From Ruminococcus sp. UBA1366 (GTDB lineage Bacteria > Bacillota > Clostridia > Oscillospirales > Ruminococcaceae): DNA of 5,406 nt. The notes beneath the pieces are model-generated. The model did not search any database. It was not told the origin of the DNA and saw only the letters and a list, made by a program, of their open reading frames with translations. The position numbers and the translations under genes are program-made. Shown here in pieces: positions 1 to 5,406 of the stretch. Within the stretch, counting starts at the first letter, position 1; every line of letters begins with the position of its first letter. Location: assembly GCA_002306005.1 (NCBI GenBank), contig DBRO01000003.1:1-5406 (forward strand), in the 5' to 3' direction.

Positions 1-291
1 TGTTCTCCGGCGATTGATATTGAATTTGACATGGCAGATGAGCTGATTGATTTTAAGGACGAAAGCTATGACGTGATTACCGTGGAACTGAAAACCCATG
101 ACGACGGCTTTCATTTTGCGCAGAACGGGCATTTTTTAAAGCTGCCCGTCCTGCTGCGCGCCCAGCAGCCGGAGGTGCTGCGCACAGCACTGCTGTATTA
201 CAACGGCAGGGCGCTGCTGGACAGCAATTCGCCGGTGGAGCGCGAGGCGCTGGACGAACTGGCGGAGGAATTCGGTGCGATTGTGTACTAA
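1..291 (+). CDS. C-terminal part of an unrecognised protein (5' end outside window)
   Basis: The reading frame is open from base 1 to a TAA at 289-291, giving 96 visible residues. An ATG at 31 exists, but no purine-rich ribosome binding site precedes it (the upstream bases read gatattgaatttgac) and the frame continues to the window edge. I therefore treat this as the tail of a longer gene. The visible part is acidic and soluble-looking, with no membrane segment or signal. It is rich in Asp and Glu, has a central Leu/Arg-rich stretch (LPVLLRAQQPEVLRTALL), and ends in an acidic probable helix (EREALDELAEEFGAIVY). I recognise no family. The next gene starts 13 bases after the stop and has its own ribosome binding site, so the two are probably co-transcribed. 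Confidence is high that it is coding and low on anything functional. Confidence 0.7.
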   Translation, partial: CSPAIDIEFDMADELIDFKDESYDVITVELKTHDDGFHFAQNGHFLKLPVLLRAQQPEVLRTALLYYNGRALLDSNSPVEREALDELAEEFGAIVY

Positions 292-292
292 C

Positions 293-297
293 GAGGG
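293..297 (+). promoter_or_regulatory. Ribosome binding site of the small membrane protein
   Basis: GAGGG lies 7 bases before the ATG at 305. It decides the start: an in-frame GTG at 275 would overlap the preceding gene and lacks such a site at the right distance. Confidence 0.75.
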
Positions 298-304
298 AAT
301 CAAC

Positions 305-802
305 ATGGATGACAAAATGCTGATGGCAAAGGTGAATGCCGCCTGTAAGGGCGGTTTACTGGCGGTGGGGTATCTGGTGTTTTTCAGCTTGCTGTTTGCC
401 GTGCCGGATATTTATTACCAAAACCACGGCAGTGCTTTGGATGTCTGGGGTTCTGTTTGGGCTATTTTAATCATTGTGTTTGGCTTGGCATATCCGTGGC
501 TGGAAAAGCGTTTGTGCAAAACACAGCGTTTGCGGTTTTCGGCGGCGTTTTTCCTGACGGGCGCGTTCCTTCTGTTTGGAGTGTGGCTGTTCTTTTTTTC
601 AACTTCGGCATTTGACCGCTTTTATGATGCCTTTTATTTGCCGCAAGAACCGTCTGATTCGATGTTTGGAAACTGGTTTGCGGGGTTGCAGTATGTGGGT
701 GCATGGATTGGTATGGCGTTTCTGCTTGCTTGCACGCTGGTGTTCCGGCTTTTGGTGCTGGCGGCGGTTGCAATCTACCACAAAAAGAAAATGCGCGGGT
801 AA
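305..802 (+). CDS. Small four-helix integral membrane protein, unknown function
   Basis: This gene encodes 165 residues from the ATG at 305, chosen because GAGGG sits 7 bases upstream. Hydrophobic segments suggest four membrane helices at about residues 16-34, 47-66, 78-99 and 131-157. A basic loop (EKRLCKTQRLR, about 67-77) lies between helices 2 and 3, a longer polar loop (about 100-130) between helices 3 and 4, and the C-terminus is basic (HKKKMRG). By the positive-inside rule the 67-77 loop and both termini would be cytoplasmic. No catalytic motif, metal site or known family signature is visible. It follows the partial gene by 13 bases and ends inside a terminator hairpin: the TAA at 800-802 runs from the last base of the left arm into the loop. 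A functional link to the facing acyl-transfer operon is not implied, since the two converge. Confidence 0.8.
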   Translation: MDDKMLMAKVNAACKGGLLAVGYLVFFSLLFAVPDIYYQNHGSALDVWGSVWAILIIVFGLAYPWLEKRLCKTQRLRFSAAFFLTGAFLLFGVWLFFFSTSAFDRFYDAFYLPQEPSDSMFGNWFAGLQYVGAWIGMAFLLACTLVFRLLVLAAVAIYHKKKMRG

Positions 803-826
803 CGAACCCACGCATTTTATTATTTT
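782..826. terminator. Bidirectional intrinsic terminator between converging operons
   Basis: The left arm at 788-800 pairs with the right arm at 806-818: eight pairs (788-795 with 811-818), one C/A mismatch (796 with 810) and four more pairs (797-800 with 806-809), closed by a 5-base loop at 801-805. A T-rich tail follows on the + strand (815-826, ttttattatttt). The A-rich run at 782-791 gives a T-rich tail on the - strand. The structure can therefore stop both the + strand pair and the - strand operon. It overlaps the end of the membrane protein gene and lies just past the carrier protein stop. Confidence 0.8.
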
Positions 827-1062
827 CCTCTTGCCGCGATGATATCCACCATCTCGCCGACATTTTTCATGCCGGATACCTCGCCCATTTTAAAGCGCAT
901 TTTAAATTCCGATTCCACCGCGCCGATGAGATTGATATGCTCTAGGCTATCCCAGTCGTCAATATCATCCGCGGTTGTTTTGTCGTTTACACGAATGCTC
1001 TCGTCGTCGAACACGTCCTGAAACACCTCGTTGAGGCGGGTGTAGATTTCCTGTTTGTCCAT
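820..1062 (-). CDS. Acyl carrier protein, partner of the FkbH-like loader
   Basis: This is an 80-residue stand-alone carrier protein. The phosphopantetheine attachment motif is DWDSLEHINLI, with the modified serine at residue 39 (codon 946-948). The acidic, mostly helical composition and the length match the family. The DSL-x-H-x-NLI form resembles carriers found beside FkbH-type proteins more than the fatty-acid AcpP (from memory). The start is fixed by a perfect AGGAGG 7 bases upstream. It is the last gene of the - strand operon, 11 bases after the FkbH-like gene, and the upstream gene's stop codon falls partly in its ribosome binding site, so translational coupling is likely. Inferred role: after phosphopantetheinylation elsewhere it carries a small acyl group, most likely glyceryl, as a thioester to the membrane acyltransferase. 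A role like DltC is the closest analogy. No phosphopantetheinyl transferase is in the window. Confidence 0.95.
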   Translation of the reverse strand: MDKQEIYTRLNEVFQDVFDDESIRVNDKTTADDIDDWDSLEHINLIGAVESEFKMRFKMGEVSGMKNVGEMVDIIAARGK

Positions 1063-1069
1063 GAAAAAT

Positions 1070-1075
1070 CCTCCT
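1070..1075 (-). promoter_or_regulatory. Ribosome binding site of the carrier protein
   Basis: A perfect AGGAGG on the - strand lies 7 bases before the ATG at 1062. It overlaps the TAG stop (1074-1076) of the FkbH-like gene, which fits coupled translation and strong expression of the carrier. Confidence 0.85.
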
Positions 1076-2870
1076 ATTCTGTTTTGGGGTTAATCTGCAT
1101 TACCGTGCATTGTTTCTGATAATTTTCCAGCGAAAGCCGCCATATGGAATCACCGTTTTCGGCTTCTGATACGAGTTCAAAACCAAAATCTGCGTACAGC
1201 CGGCTGACCATGGCATTCTTTTTGGTTTTATAATAATACCCGTATAATTCCGTAACCCCGCGGGCTTGCGCTTGAGCGACCAGTGTGTCGAGCATGGCAT
1301 ATTCCATTTCGCGCTTGAGTACCCGACAGCTCATCAGCCACAGGACAATTTCCGCCGTGCGTGGTTCGTCCGCACGAATTTGGGCAATGACAACGGAAAC
1401 AATGCCGTTGTCGCCGAATTTGTCCGTAAGCTTGCCGTACAGCCGGATTGCCCGCGAATCCTGCGCGCAGGATTCCATTTCCGCTTGCGTGTAACGCTTG
1501 GTTGTTAGGTTGAACTGGTTGCTCTTGTTCGTCAGTTGGGTAATCCGCGAAAGATACACAGGCTCAAAATCGCGGATTTCTGCCCGCATATCCAAACTGA
1601 GCAGGTAGTCTTTGTAATTTTCAAAACTGCGGGAGGCTTGCTTTCTCTGTGCGTTTTGCAGATACATCTGCGTGCGGCTCAGATCGTCCGCGGAAAGAGA
1701 AGTAACCTCAAAATAGCCGCAGCGGTCAATGCTTTGAATATAATCCTCCGGCGCGGGAGCAAGTTCCACCACAGCGGCAGGAATTTGCGAACGGACAATT
1801 TCGCGCTCGGCGGGGTTGTCGTCCACAAACACAATGCTCTCCGGCAAAATTTCCAGCTCGGCGGCAATCTGTTCAATGTTGCGGTCCTTGCTGTCCCAAT
1901 TTGCCTTAATGTTCACAAAATCCGCCGGACGTAAAACACCGGCAGGGTGATTCAATCCCGCAAGGGCGTTTTCCTCCTCGTTTTTGGAGCATACGGTTAG
2001 CAGAACGCCAATGTCCTTGTAGGATTTGAGATAGTTCTGAAAAGCAAGATAAGCCTCTCCGGAGGCAGTTTCTTCGCCGATTTCCAGCCCTTCCGGTCCA
2101 TCATCGCCCACAACGCCGCCCCAGAGGGTGTTGTCCAAATCCAGCGCAAGGGCTTTTTTGTTTCTGCCCAGCGCGGACTTTATGATGTTCGCCAGATTTT
2201 GTGCCAGCACAGGAACTGCCGGCAATGCCATAGCGTATTTGTATAAATACCACGCTTGCGGTTCTGCCCATTGTTCCAGCCCGTAGCTGGCGGAAAGCCA
2301 GTTGATATCCTGTATCAGAAAATTCTTGTGGGTTTGTGCGTACTCGTAGAATTTCAGGTTCATGCGCGTTACAAAATTCACCGTGCCGTGAACATCGCTT
2401 GCTTCCAGATTGCCAAGCAGGCGGTAGTTTGGCAGTTCAAAATTGTTTTGAATAATCGTACAGCCAAAGTCCTGCGCGAGCTTTTCCCACATGGCAGTGA
2501 AGTGCGCAAAGCGTTCTTCCAGCAGGTTGTTAATTTCTTGCGCGGACATCTTGACGCTGAGATTTGCACCCAAATTGCGGTAGGTGGTGTGGATATAAAT
2601 GATATCCGGTGCAAAGGCTTTCAGTTCTTCGTTGCCGAACATCGCGTCCTGCCAGTAGCGGGCGTATTCGGATTGCCAGAATTCCGCACCGATGCCGTTA
2701 TCCAGCAGGAATAGTTCCAGCATATTGACAATATCGTTTGTGGTGGAACCGCCCAGCACGGCGATTTTTTTTGTCACGGCAGGCGGATTTTCCAGCAGGA
2801 GCTGCTTTTTTATTGCCTTGCGCTTTTTCATTAGGTAAGCCCCGTCAAAGGGGTAAGCAAGTGTTTGCAC
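1074..2870 (-). CDS. FkbH-like HAD-IIIC protein, probable glyceryl-ACP loader
   Basis: The 598-residue protein has the three-part FkbH-like layout. An N-terminal SGNH-like region carries GGSTTNDI at 40-47, followed by PDIIYIHT. The central HAD domain has LDLDNTLWGG (nucleophile Asp244, Asp246), the cysteine motif CSKN (Cys294) and FVDDNPAER (Asp350/Asp351). The C-terminal GNAT-like part has LTNKSNQFNLTTKRY (446-460), DKFGDNGIVSVV and a C-R-x-L-x-R-x-x-E segment (515-523). Characterised FkbH proteins bind 1,3-bisphosphoglycerate, remove phosphate and pass glyceryl from a cysteine to a carrier protein; Cys294 is my candidate for that residue. The start is GTG at 2870, with AAAGGA 7 bases upstream. 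The early residues YPFDGAYLMKKRK match what I recall of the family N-terminus, so the later in-frame ATG at 2831, which has no clear ribosome binding site, is less likely. The protein should be cytoplasmic. The neighbouring carrier protein and MBOAT point to surface acylation rather than polyketide synthesis. Substrate identity is inferred. Confidence 0.93.
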   Translation of the reverse strand: MQTLAYPFDGAYLMKKRKAIKKQLLLENPPAVTKKIAVLGGSTTNDIVNMLELFLLDNGIGAEFWQSEYARYWQDAMFGNEELKAFAPDIIYIHTTYRNLGANLSVKMSAQEINNLLEERFAHFTAMWEKLAQDFGCTIIQNNFELPNYRLLGNLEASDVHGTVNFVTRMNLKFYEYAQTHKNFLIQDINWLSASYGLEQWAEPQAWYLYKYAMALPAVPVLAQNLANIIKSALGRNKKALALDLDNTLWGGVVGDDGPEGLEIGEETASGEAYLAFQNYLKSYKDIGVLLTVCSKNEEENALAGLNHPAGVLRPADFVNIKANWDSKDRNIEQIAAELEILPESIVFVDDNPAEREIVRSQIPAAVVELAPAPEDYIQSIDRCGYFEVTSLSADDLSRTQMYLQNAQRKQASRSFENYKDYLLSLDMRAEIRDFEPVYLSRITQLTNKSNQFNLTTKRYTQAEMESCAQDSRAIRLYGKLTDKFGDNGIVSVVIAQIRADEPRTAEIVLWLMSCRVLKREMEYAMLDTLVAQAQARGVTELYGYYYKTKKNAMVSRLYADFGFELVSEAENGDSIWRLSLENYQKQCTVMQINPKTE

Positions 2871-2877
2871 GGCCTTG

Positions 2878-2883
2878 TCCTTT
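2878..2883 (-). promoter_or_regulatory. Ribosome binding site for the GTG start of the FkbH-like gene
   Basis: AAAGGA on the - strand lies 7 bases before the GTG at 2870, inside the 17-base gap after the DHHW gene stop. It supports the GTG start over the downstream ATG at 2831. Confidence 0.7.
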
Positions 2884-2887
2884 CGTG

Positions 2888-4666
2888 TTACTGCACCCGG
2901 TTGTTTTCAATATAGTTGATTTTATCGCTGGTGTTAGAGAACATACTCATGGCAAAGAGCACGTCCGTTGCACCCACGTCCTTGCAGAAATCAATCGCGT
3001 TCACATCAAAATAACGGATATCGCAGACATAAATTTTGGAGAACGAACCCGTCAGGAACGGCACCAGCGCATTGCCAAAGCTGTCCTTAAAGATCACCAG
3101 TACGCGGTTGTTGTCTACATTTGTGTCAATTTCCGCAATTTCCTCGTCCTTGCCCAAAAACGAGCTGTACAGATTGATTTTCTCGGAGGCATAGAAGAAC
3201 AGCTGGCTTTCCACACCGTTTGTGAAGTCCGTATCGTAGTATTTTACATCCAAATCATCGTTGTTGGCAGGCTTGTAGTAAATGAAATCCTCCGGATTGT
3301 TTTTCAGTTCAATTTCGCCGCTGAATCCGTATAACGTACCAACGAAATCATTCTCCACAACTTTTTCGTAGGTAGAAAGCGCTGCAAAATCCACACCGGC
3401 ATCTTGGGCGAATACCTGCGCGGCATAGTATGCGCCGATGGGCTGCCAGTGGTGGTCGGTGCGGGAATAAATCTTTTCGTCGGTGTGCGCATCCAGCGCG
3501 GAGTAGGCATCAATATCAATCACGTCTTTGAGATAACTGCGAATGTTGTTGATATTATCAATTTGGCTGCCGTATTCATCCTTGTATTTTTCCGGCAGGT
3601 AGAAAGCAGATGCCGTGGGAATACACATATTATAGACATTCACATACTGTCCGAGGTCTTCTTTGTAGTTGTTCACAAACTCCGCGTATTTTTCGCCGTG
3701 GCTGAAGCTGCCGCCATAAAGCTCCAGTGCACGGATATTTGCGCCGCTGCCAATGACCATAATGCCGTTTTCCAGTTTGCCATCGTCATTTTCCACAGGC
3801 AGCGTGGTTGCAGGCGTAGTTTTACTGGTTTCATTGTTGGAAGAAGAATCGTTGCTGGAATCTTCGGTGGTTGCCGGTGTTCCGGTGAAGGCAGTGGCTT
3901 TTGTTATAGTTGCTTCTCCGGTGAATTCTTCTTTTTTCACATTTCCATAGGTGCCTTTAATGGTAACACCGCCGGAAATGCCATATAGTTTTTTGAAGGA
4001 GTTCGCCCAGCTTTTTATGGTTTCGCGGGAGGGAACGGTATCATTATAGTATTCGCTTACGCCCGCGGTAAATTCGCCGTTCAGGAGCGCGGAAATTGAA
4101 AATTTCGGGAACTTTGCAAGGTCGCGGTTTTCGCTTTCGGAAAATCCGGAGGAGCGCTTCAAAAACAGCATGGAAAGCACGATTGCTGCAACAAGCACTG
4201 CCATAACAGCAACATTGATAAAAGCAAATTTCAAATCGGTAAGGTCTGCGGATTCTTCCGTTAAATATTTTTCTGAGAAGGTTTTCTTTTTTGGTTTTGG
4301 CTTTGGAATGCTGATTTCCATACGGTTTGGCAGCGCTTTTGCGCTGGGGCGGACTTTCACCGGAATGGATTTTTCTGCCGAGAGGGGTTCATTGATAAAC
4401 CATACTTCCTCCGATGCGGGAACACCGGATTCCGGTTCAGTAGGCGATTTCTCCGCAGGAATAGCGGAGATCACACGAACTTCTTCCGGAACAGGAACAG
4501 TTGACTTCGACTGCTTTGGTGCGGTAGGTTCAGTTGGTTTTTCCTCATGAATAATACGGATAGCACGAACCTCCACATCCTTTGCGGGACGGCGGGTGCT
4601 TTGCTTTTGTCCGCTCAGCGGAGAATGATTCCGCAGATCCTTTCTGTTGCCATTTCTTCTTTCCAT
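2888..4666 (-). CDS. DHHW-family (AlgJ/AlgX-like) membrane-anchored SGNH-type protein
   Basis: The protein has 592 residues. Residues 1-145 form a basic, Pro/Glu/Lys-rich, probably disordered cytoplasmic tail. A single membrane helix follows (about 146-169), then the segment ENRDLAKFPKFS (179-190) typical of DHHW/AlgJ-type proteins. A Ser/Thr/Asn-rich linker (about 251-290) precedes the extracellular catalytic region, which has TDHHW at 403-407 (Asp404, His406, corresponding to the Asp/His pair of AlgX) and a likely serine block KDSFGNA at 527-533 (Ser529). Relatives act with MBOAT proteins in O-acylation of extracellular polysaccharide; DltD plays the comparable role for teichoic acids. I infer that this protein takes the acyl group exported by the upstream MBOAT and transfers it to a surface polymer, or helps in that step. 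The start is ATG 4666, with AGGAGA 9 bases upstream. It lies 26 bases after the MBOAT gene and 17 before the FkbH-like gene. The tail and linker are unusually long for the family as I recall it. Confidence 0.9.
   Translation of the reverse strand: MERRNGNRKDLRNHSPLSGQKQSTRRPAKDVEVRAIRIIHEEKPTEPTAPKQSKSTVPVPEEVRVISAIPAEKSPTEPESGVPASEEVWFINEPLSAEKSIPVKVRPSAKALPNRMEISIPKPKPKKKTFSEKYLTEESADLTDLKFAFINVAVMAVLVAAIVLSMLFLKRSSGFSESENRDLAKFPKFSISALLNGEFTAGVSEYYNDTVPSRETIKSWANSFKKLYGISGGVTIKGTYGNVKKEEFTGEATITKATAFTGTPATTEDSSNDSSSNNETSKTTPATTLPVENDDGKLENGIMVIGSGANIRALELYGGSFSHGEKYAEFVNNYKEDLGQYVNVYNMCIPTASAFYLPEKYKDEYGSQIDNINNIRSYLKDVIDIDAYSALDAHTDEKIYSRTDHHWQPIGAYYAAQVFAQDAGVDFAALSTYEKVVENDFVGTLYGFSGEIELKNNPEDFIYYKPANNDDLDVKYYDTDFTNGVESQLFFYASEKINLYSSFLGKDEEIAEIDTNVDNNRVLVIFKDSFGNALVPFLTGSFSKIYVCDIRYFDVNAIDFCKDVGATDVLFAMSMFSNTSDKINYIENNRVQ
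3797..3916 (-). other. Ser/Thr/Asn-rich linker of the DHHW protein
   Basis: Residues about 251-290 are dominated by Thr, Ser, Asn and Ala (for example TEDSSNDSSSNNETSKTT). They have no hydrophobic core and separate the membrane-proximal region from the catalytic region. The composition suggests a flexible extracellular spacer, possibly a glycosylation target. Confidence 0.65.
4160..4231 (-). other. Single transmembrane helix of the DHHW protein
   Basis: Residues about 146-169 are continuous hydrophobic sequence (KFAFINVAVMAVLVAAIVLS and onward). They are preceded by a Lys-rich block (PKPKPKKKTF, 121-130) and followed by KRSSGF. The Lys-rich side should be cytoplasmic, which places the DHHW catalytic region outside the cell. 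Confidence 0.85.
4352..4576 (-). repeat. Three imperfect repeats in the cytoplasmic tail of the DHHW protein
   Basis: Residues about 31-105 fall into three diverged units beginning VEVRAIRII (31), EEVRVISAI (61) and EEVWFINEP (86). Each is followed by an (A/E)EK segment, with PTEP in the first two, and a Pro-rich spacer. The repeats are seen at protein level. A purpose such as a binding site for a cytoplasmic partner is speculation. Confidence 0.55.
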
Positions 4667-4675
4667 GTTCTAGGT

Positions 4676-4681
4676 TCTCCT
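4676..4681 (-). promoter_or_regulatory. Ribosome binding site of the DHHW gene
   Basis: AGGAGA on the - strand lies 9 bases before the ATG at 4666, within the 26-base gap after the MBOAT stop. Confidence 0.75.
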
Positions 4682-4692
4682 GTTCTGTTTTT

Positions 4693-5406
4693 CTAAAATC
4701 TGGCGTACAGGAACGGTGCGGAGGTGGAGTTTGCCATCAGCACCGCTGCAATCAGCAAAATTACCACATTGAGGACGATGCCGGCGGTTTTGACCGTAAC
4801 GGCGCCGGACGAAAATTTTGCCGAAATTTTTTGAATCAGCACGCCCAATGGGAACGTGCAAGCAATCGCAGCCAGAATCAACCAAATGTTGTTTAAAAAT
4901 ACGGTTTTTGTGATTTCGTCAATCAAGCCGTTTCCGGTTGCACCGACCAGAGATTTGAAAAACACACCCAGTCGGGGCAGGCTTTCAAAATAGAAAATAC
5001 CAAAGCCAAGAACGATCACGACTTTACTGTAAAGGTGCGTAAGTACGGCAGGCCATTTTTTCATGCGTTTTTTACCGATCTTCATTTCAAGTAGGATGAA
5101 CAACCCGTAGTACAATCCCCAGAAAATGAAGTTCCAGCTTGCACCATGCCATAAGCCGGTGGAGAACCACACAATGAACAAGCTAACATAGGGAAGGCGT
5201 TTGCCGAACAACGGTATGTAAAGCAGGTAATCTCGGAAAAACGAGCCGAGGGAAATATGCCATCTCTGCCAGAATTCTGTGATATTTCGGCAGATAAACG
5301 GATAGCGGAAGTTCTCGTCAAAGTGAAAACCGAACAACCGTCCGATGCCGATTGCAATATCCGAGTAGCCGGAAAAATCAAAGTAAATCCACAGCGAAAC
5401 CATGAT
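4693..5406 (-). CDS. MBOAT-family O-acyltransferase, AlgI/DltB-like (N-terminus outside window)
   Basis: The 237 visible residues are the C-terminal half of a polytopic membrane acyltransferase; family members are usually about 450-500 residues. The ATG at 5401-5403 is internal: the frame is open to the window edge and the sequence begins directly in the conserved core. Signatures, in order, are YFDFSGYSDIAIGIGRLFGF, ENFRYPF, EFWQRWHISLGSFFRDYL, YIPLFGKR and TGLWHGASWNFIFWGL. The catalytic histidine of the family is the one in LWHGASW (codon 5146-5148); EFWQRWHISL holds the other conserved histidine. At least four further hydrophobic segments follow, and the last residues are ASAPFLYARF. The enzyme should move an acyl group from a cytoplasmic carrier across the membrane to an extracellular acceptor, here probably with the DHHW protein encoded next. 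In the dlt system the MBOAT DltB receives its cargo from carrier DltC, which makes the downstream carrier gene meaningful. The MBOAT alone does not tell acetyl from glyceryl. Confidence 0.93.
   Translation of the reverse strand: MMVSLWIYFDFSGYSDIAIGIGRLFGFHFDENFRYPFICRNITEFWQRWHISLGSFFRDYLLYIPLFGKRLPYVSLFIVWFSTGLWHGASWNFIFWGLYYGLFILLEMKIGKKRMKKWPAVLTHLYSKVVIVLGFGIFYFESLPRLGVFFKSLVGATGNGLIDEITKTVFLNNIWLILAAIACTFPLGVLIQKISAKFSSGAVTVKTAGIVLNVVILLIAAVLMANSTSAPFLYARF

Noticed and set aside
31..291. ATG at 31 as the true start of the first gene
   Set aside because: No ribosome binding site precedes it and the frame is open to the window edge, so a longer gene cut by the window is more likely.
275..304. 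Upstream GTG start for the small membrane protein, adding 10 residues
   Set aside because: It would overlap the preceding gene and lacks a ribosome binding site; the ATG at 305 has GAGGG at the right distance.
471..863. - strand open frame opposite the small membrane protein
   Set aside because: It crosses the terminator and overlaps the carrier protein end. The product is Pro/Thr/Lys-rich without motifs, whereas the + strand frame gives coherent membrane helices.
2835..2858. Small inverted repeat (cccc...gggg) flanked by direct gtaagc repeats
   Set aside because: It lies within the early codons of the FkbH-like gene (AYPFDGAYL); the stem is only four pairs and the repeat follows from two similar Ala-Tyr codon pairs.
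2738..3334. Long + strand open frame (198 codons) opposite the DHHW and FkbH-like genes
   Set aside because: It is antisense to two well-supported genes, has no ribosome binding site or family motif, and spans the junction between them. It is a by-product of their codon composition.
3404..3988. Long + strand open frame (194 codons) inside the DHHW gene
   Set aside because: The opposite strand carries the TDHHW motif and other family features; this frame is low-complexity Val/Ile/Phe-rich sequence typical of an antisense shadow.
1..5406. Mobile element, CRISPR array, tRNA or rRNA
   Set aside because: No terminal inverted repeats, transposase motifs, regularly spaced repeats or RNA gene signatures were seen by reading the window.

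Overview
The window looks like a chromosomal stretch from a Clostridia-type Firmicute, possibly a gut Oscillospiraceae/Lachnospiraceae-like organism. The reasons are strong AGGAGG-type ribosome binding sites, moderate base composition by eye, tight gene packing, and a DHHW-family protein paired with an MBOAT acyltransferase, a pairing I associate with Firmicutes. The genus cannot be fixed from the sequence alone.

Left part, + strand (1-802): the 3' end of an unrecognised soluble protein, cut by the window edge, is followed 13 bases later by a complete small four-helix membrane protein (305-802). Neither belongs to a family I recognise. A hairpin with T-rich tails on both strands (about 782-826) closes this unit and also the facing operon.

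Right part, - strand (5406 down to 820): four closely spaced genes read in the order MBOAT O-acyltransferase (AlgI/DltB-like, N-terminus outside the window) -> DHHW/AlgJ/AlgX-like membrane-anchored SGNH-type protein -> FkbH-like HAD-IIIC protein -> acyl carrier protein -> terminator. Gaps are 26, 17 and 11 bases, and each of the three downstream genes has a clear ribosome binding site in the gap before it, so this is very probably one operon.

Functional reading (inference): the gene set has the logic of the dlt system, which uses a loader (DltA), a carrier protein (DltC), a membrane MBOAT (DltB) and a single-pass SGNH-like partner (DltD). Here the adenylating loader is replaced by an FkbH protein. 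Characterised FkbH proteins take 1,3-bisphosphoglycerate, dephosphorylate it and load a glyceryl unit onto a carrier protein. The simplest hypothesis is a pathway that makes glyceryl-ACP in the cytoplasm, moves the acyl group through the MBOAT channel, and esterifies an extracellular polymer with help from the DHHW protein. All catalytic residues expected for the four steps are visible. The acyl group, the acceptor and the transfer order remain untested.
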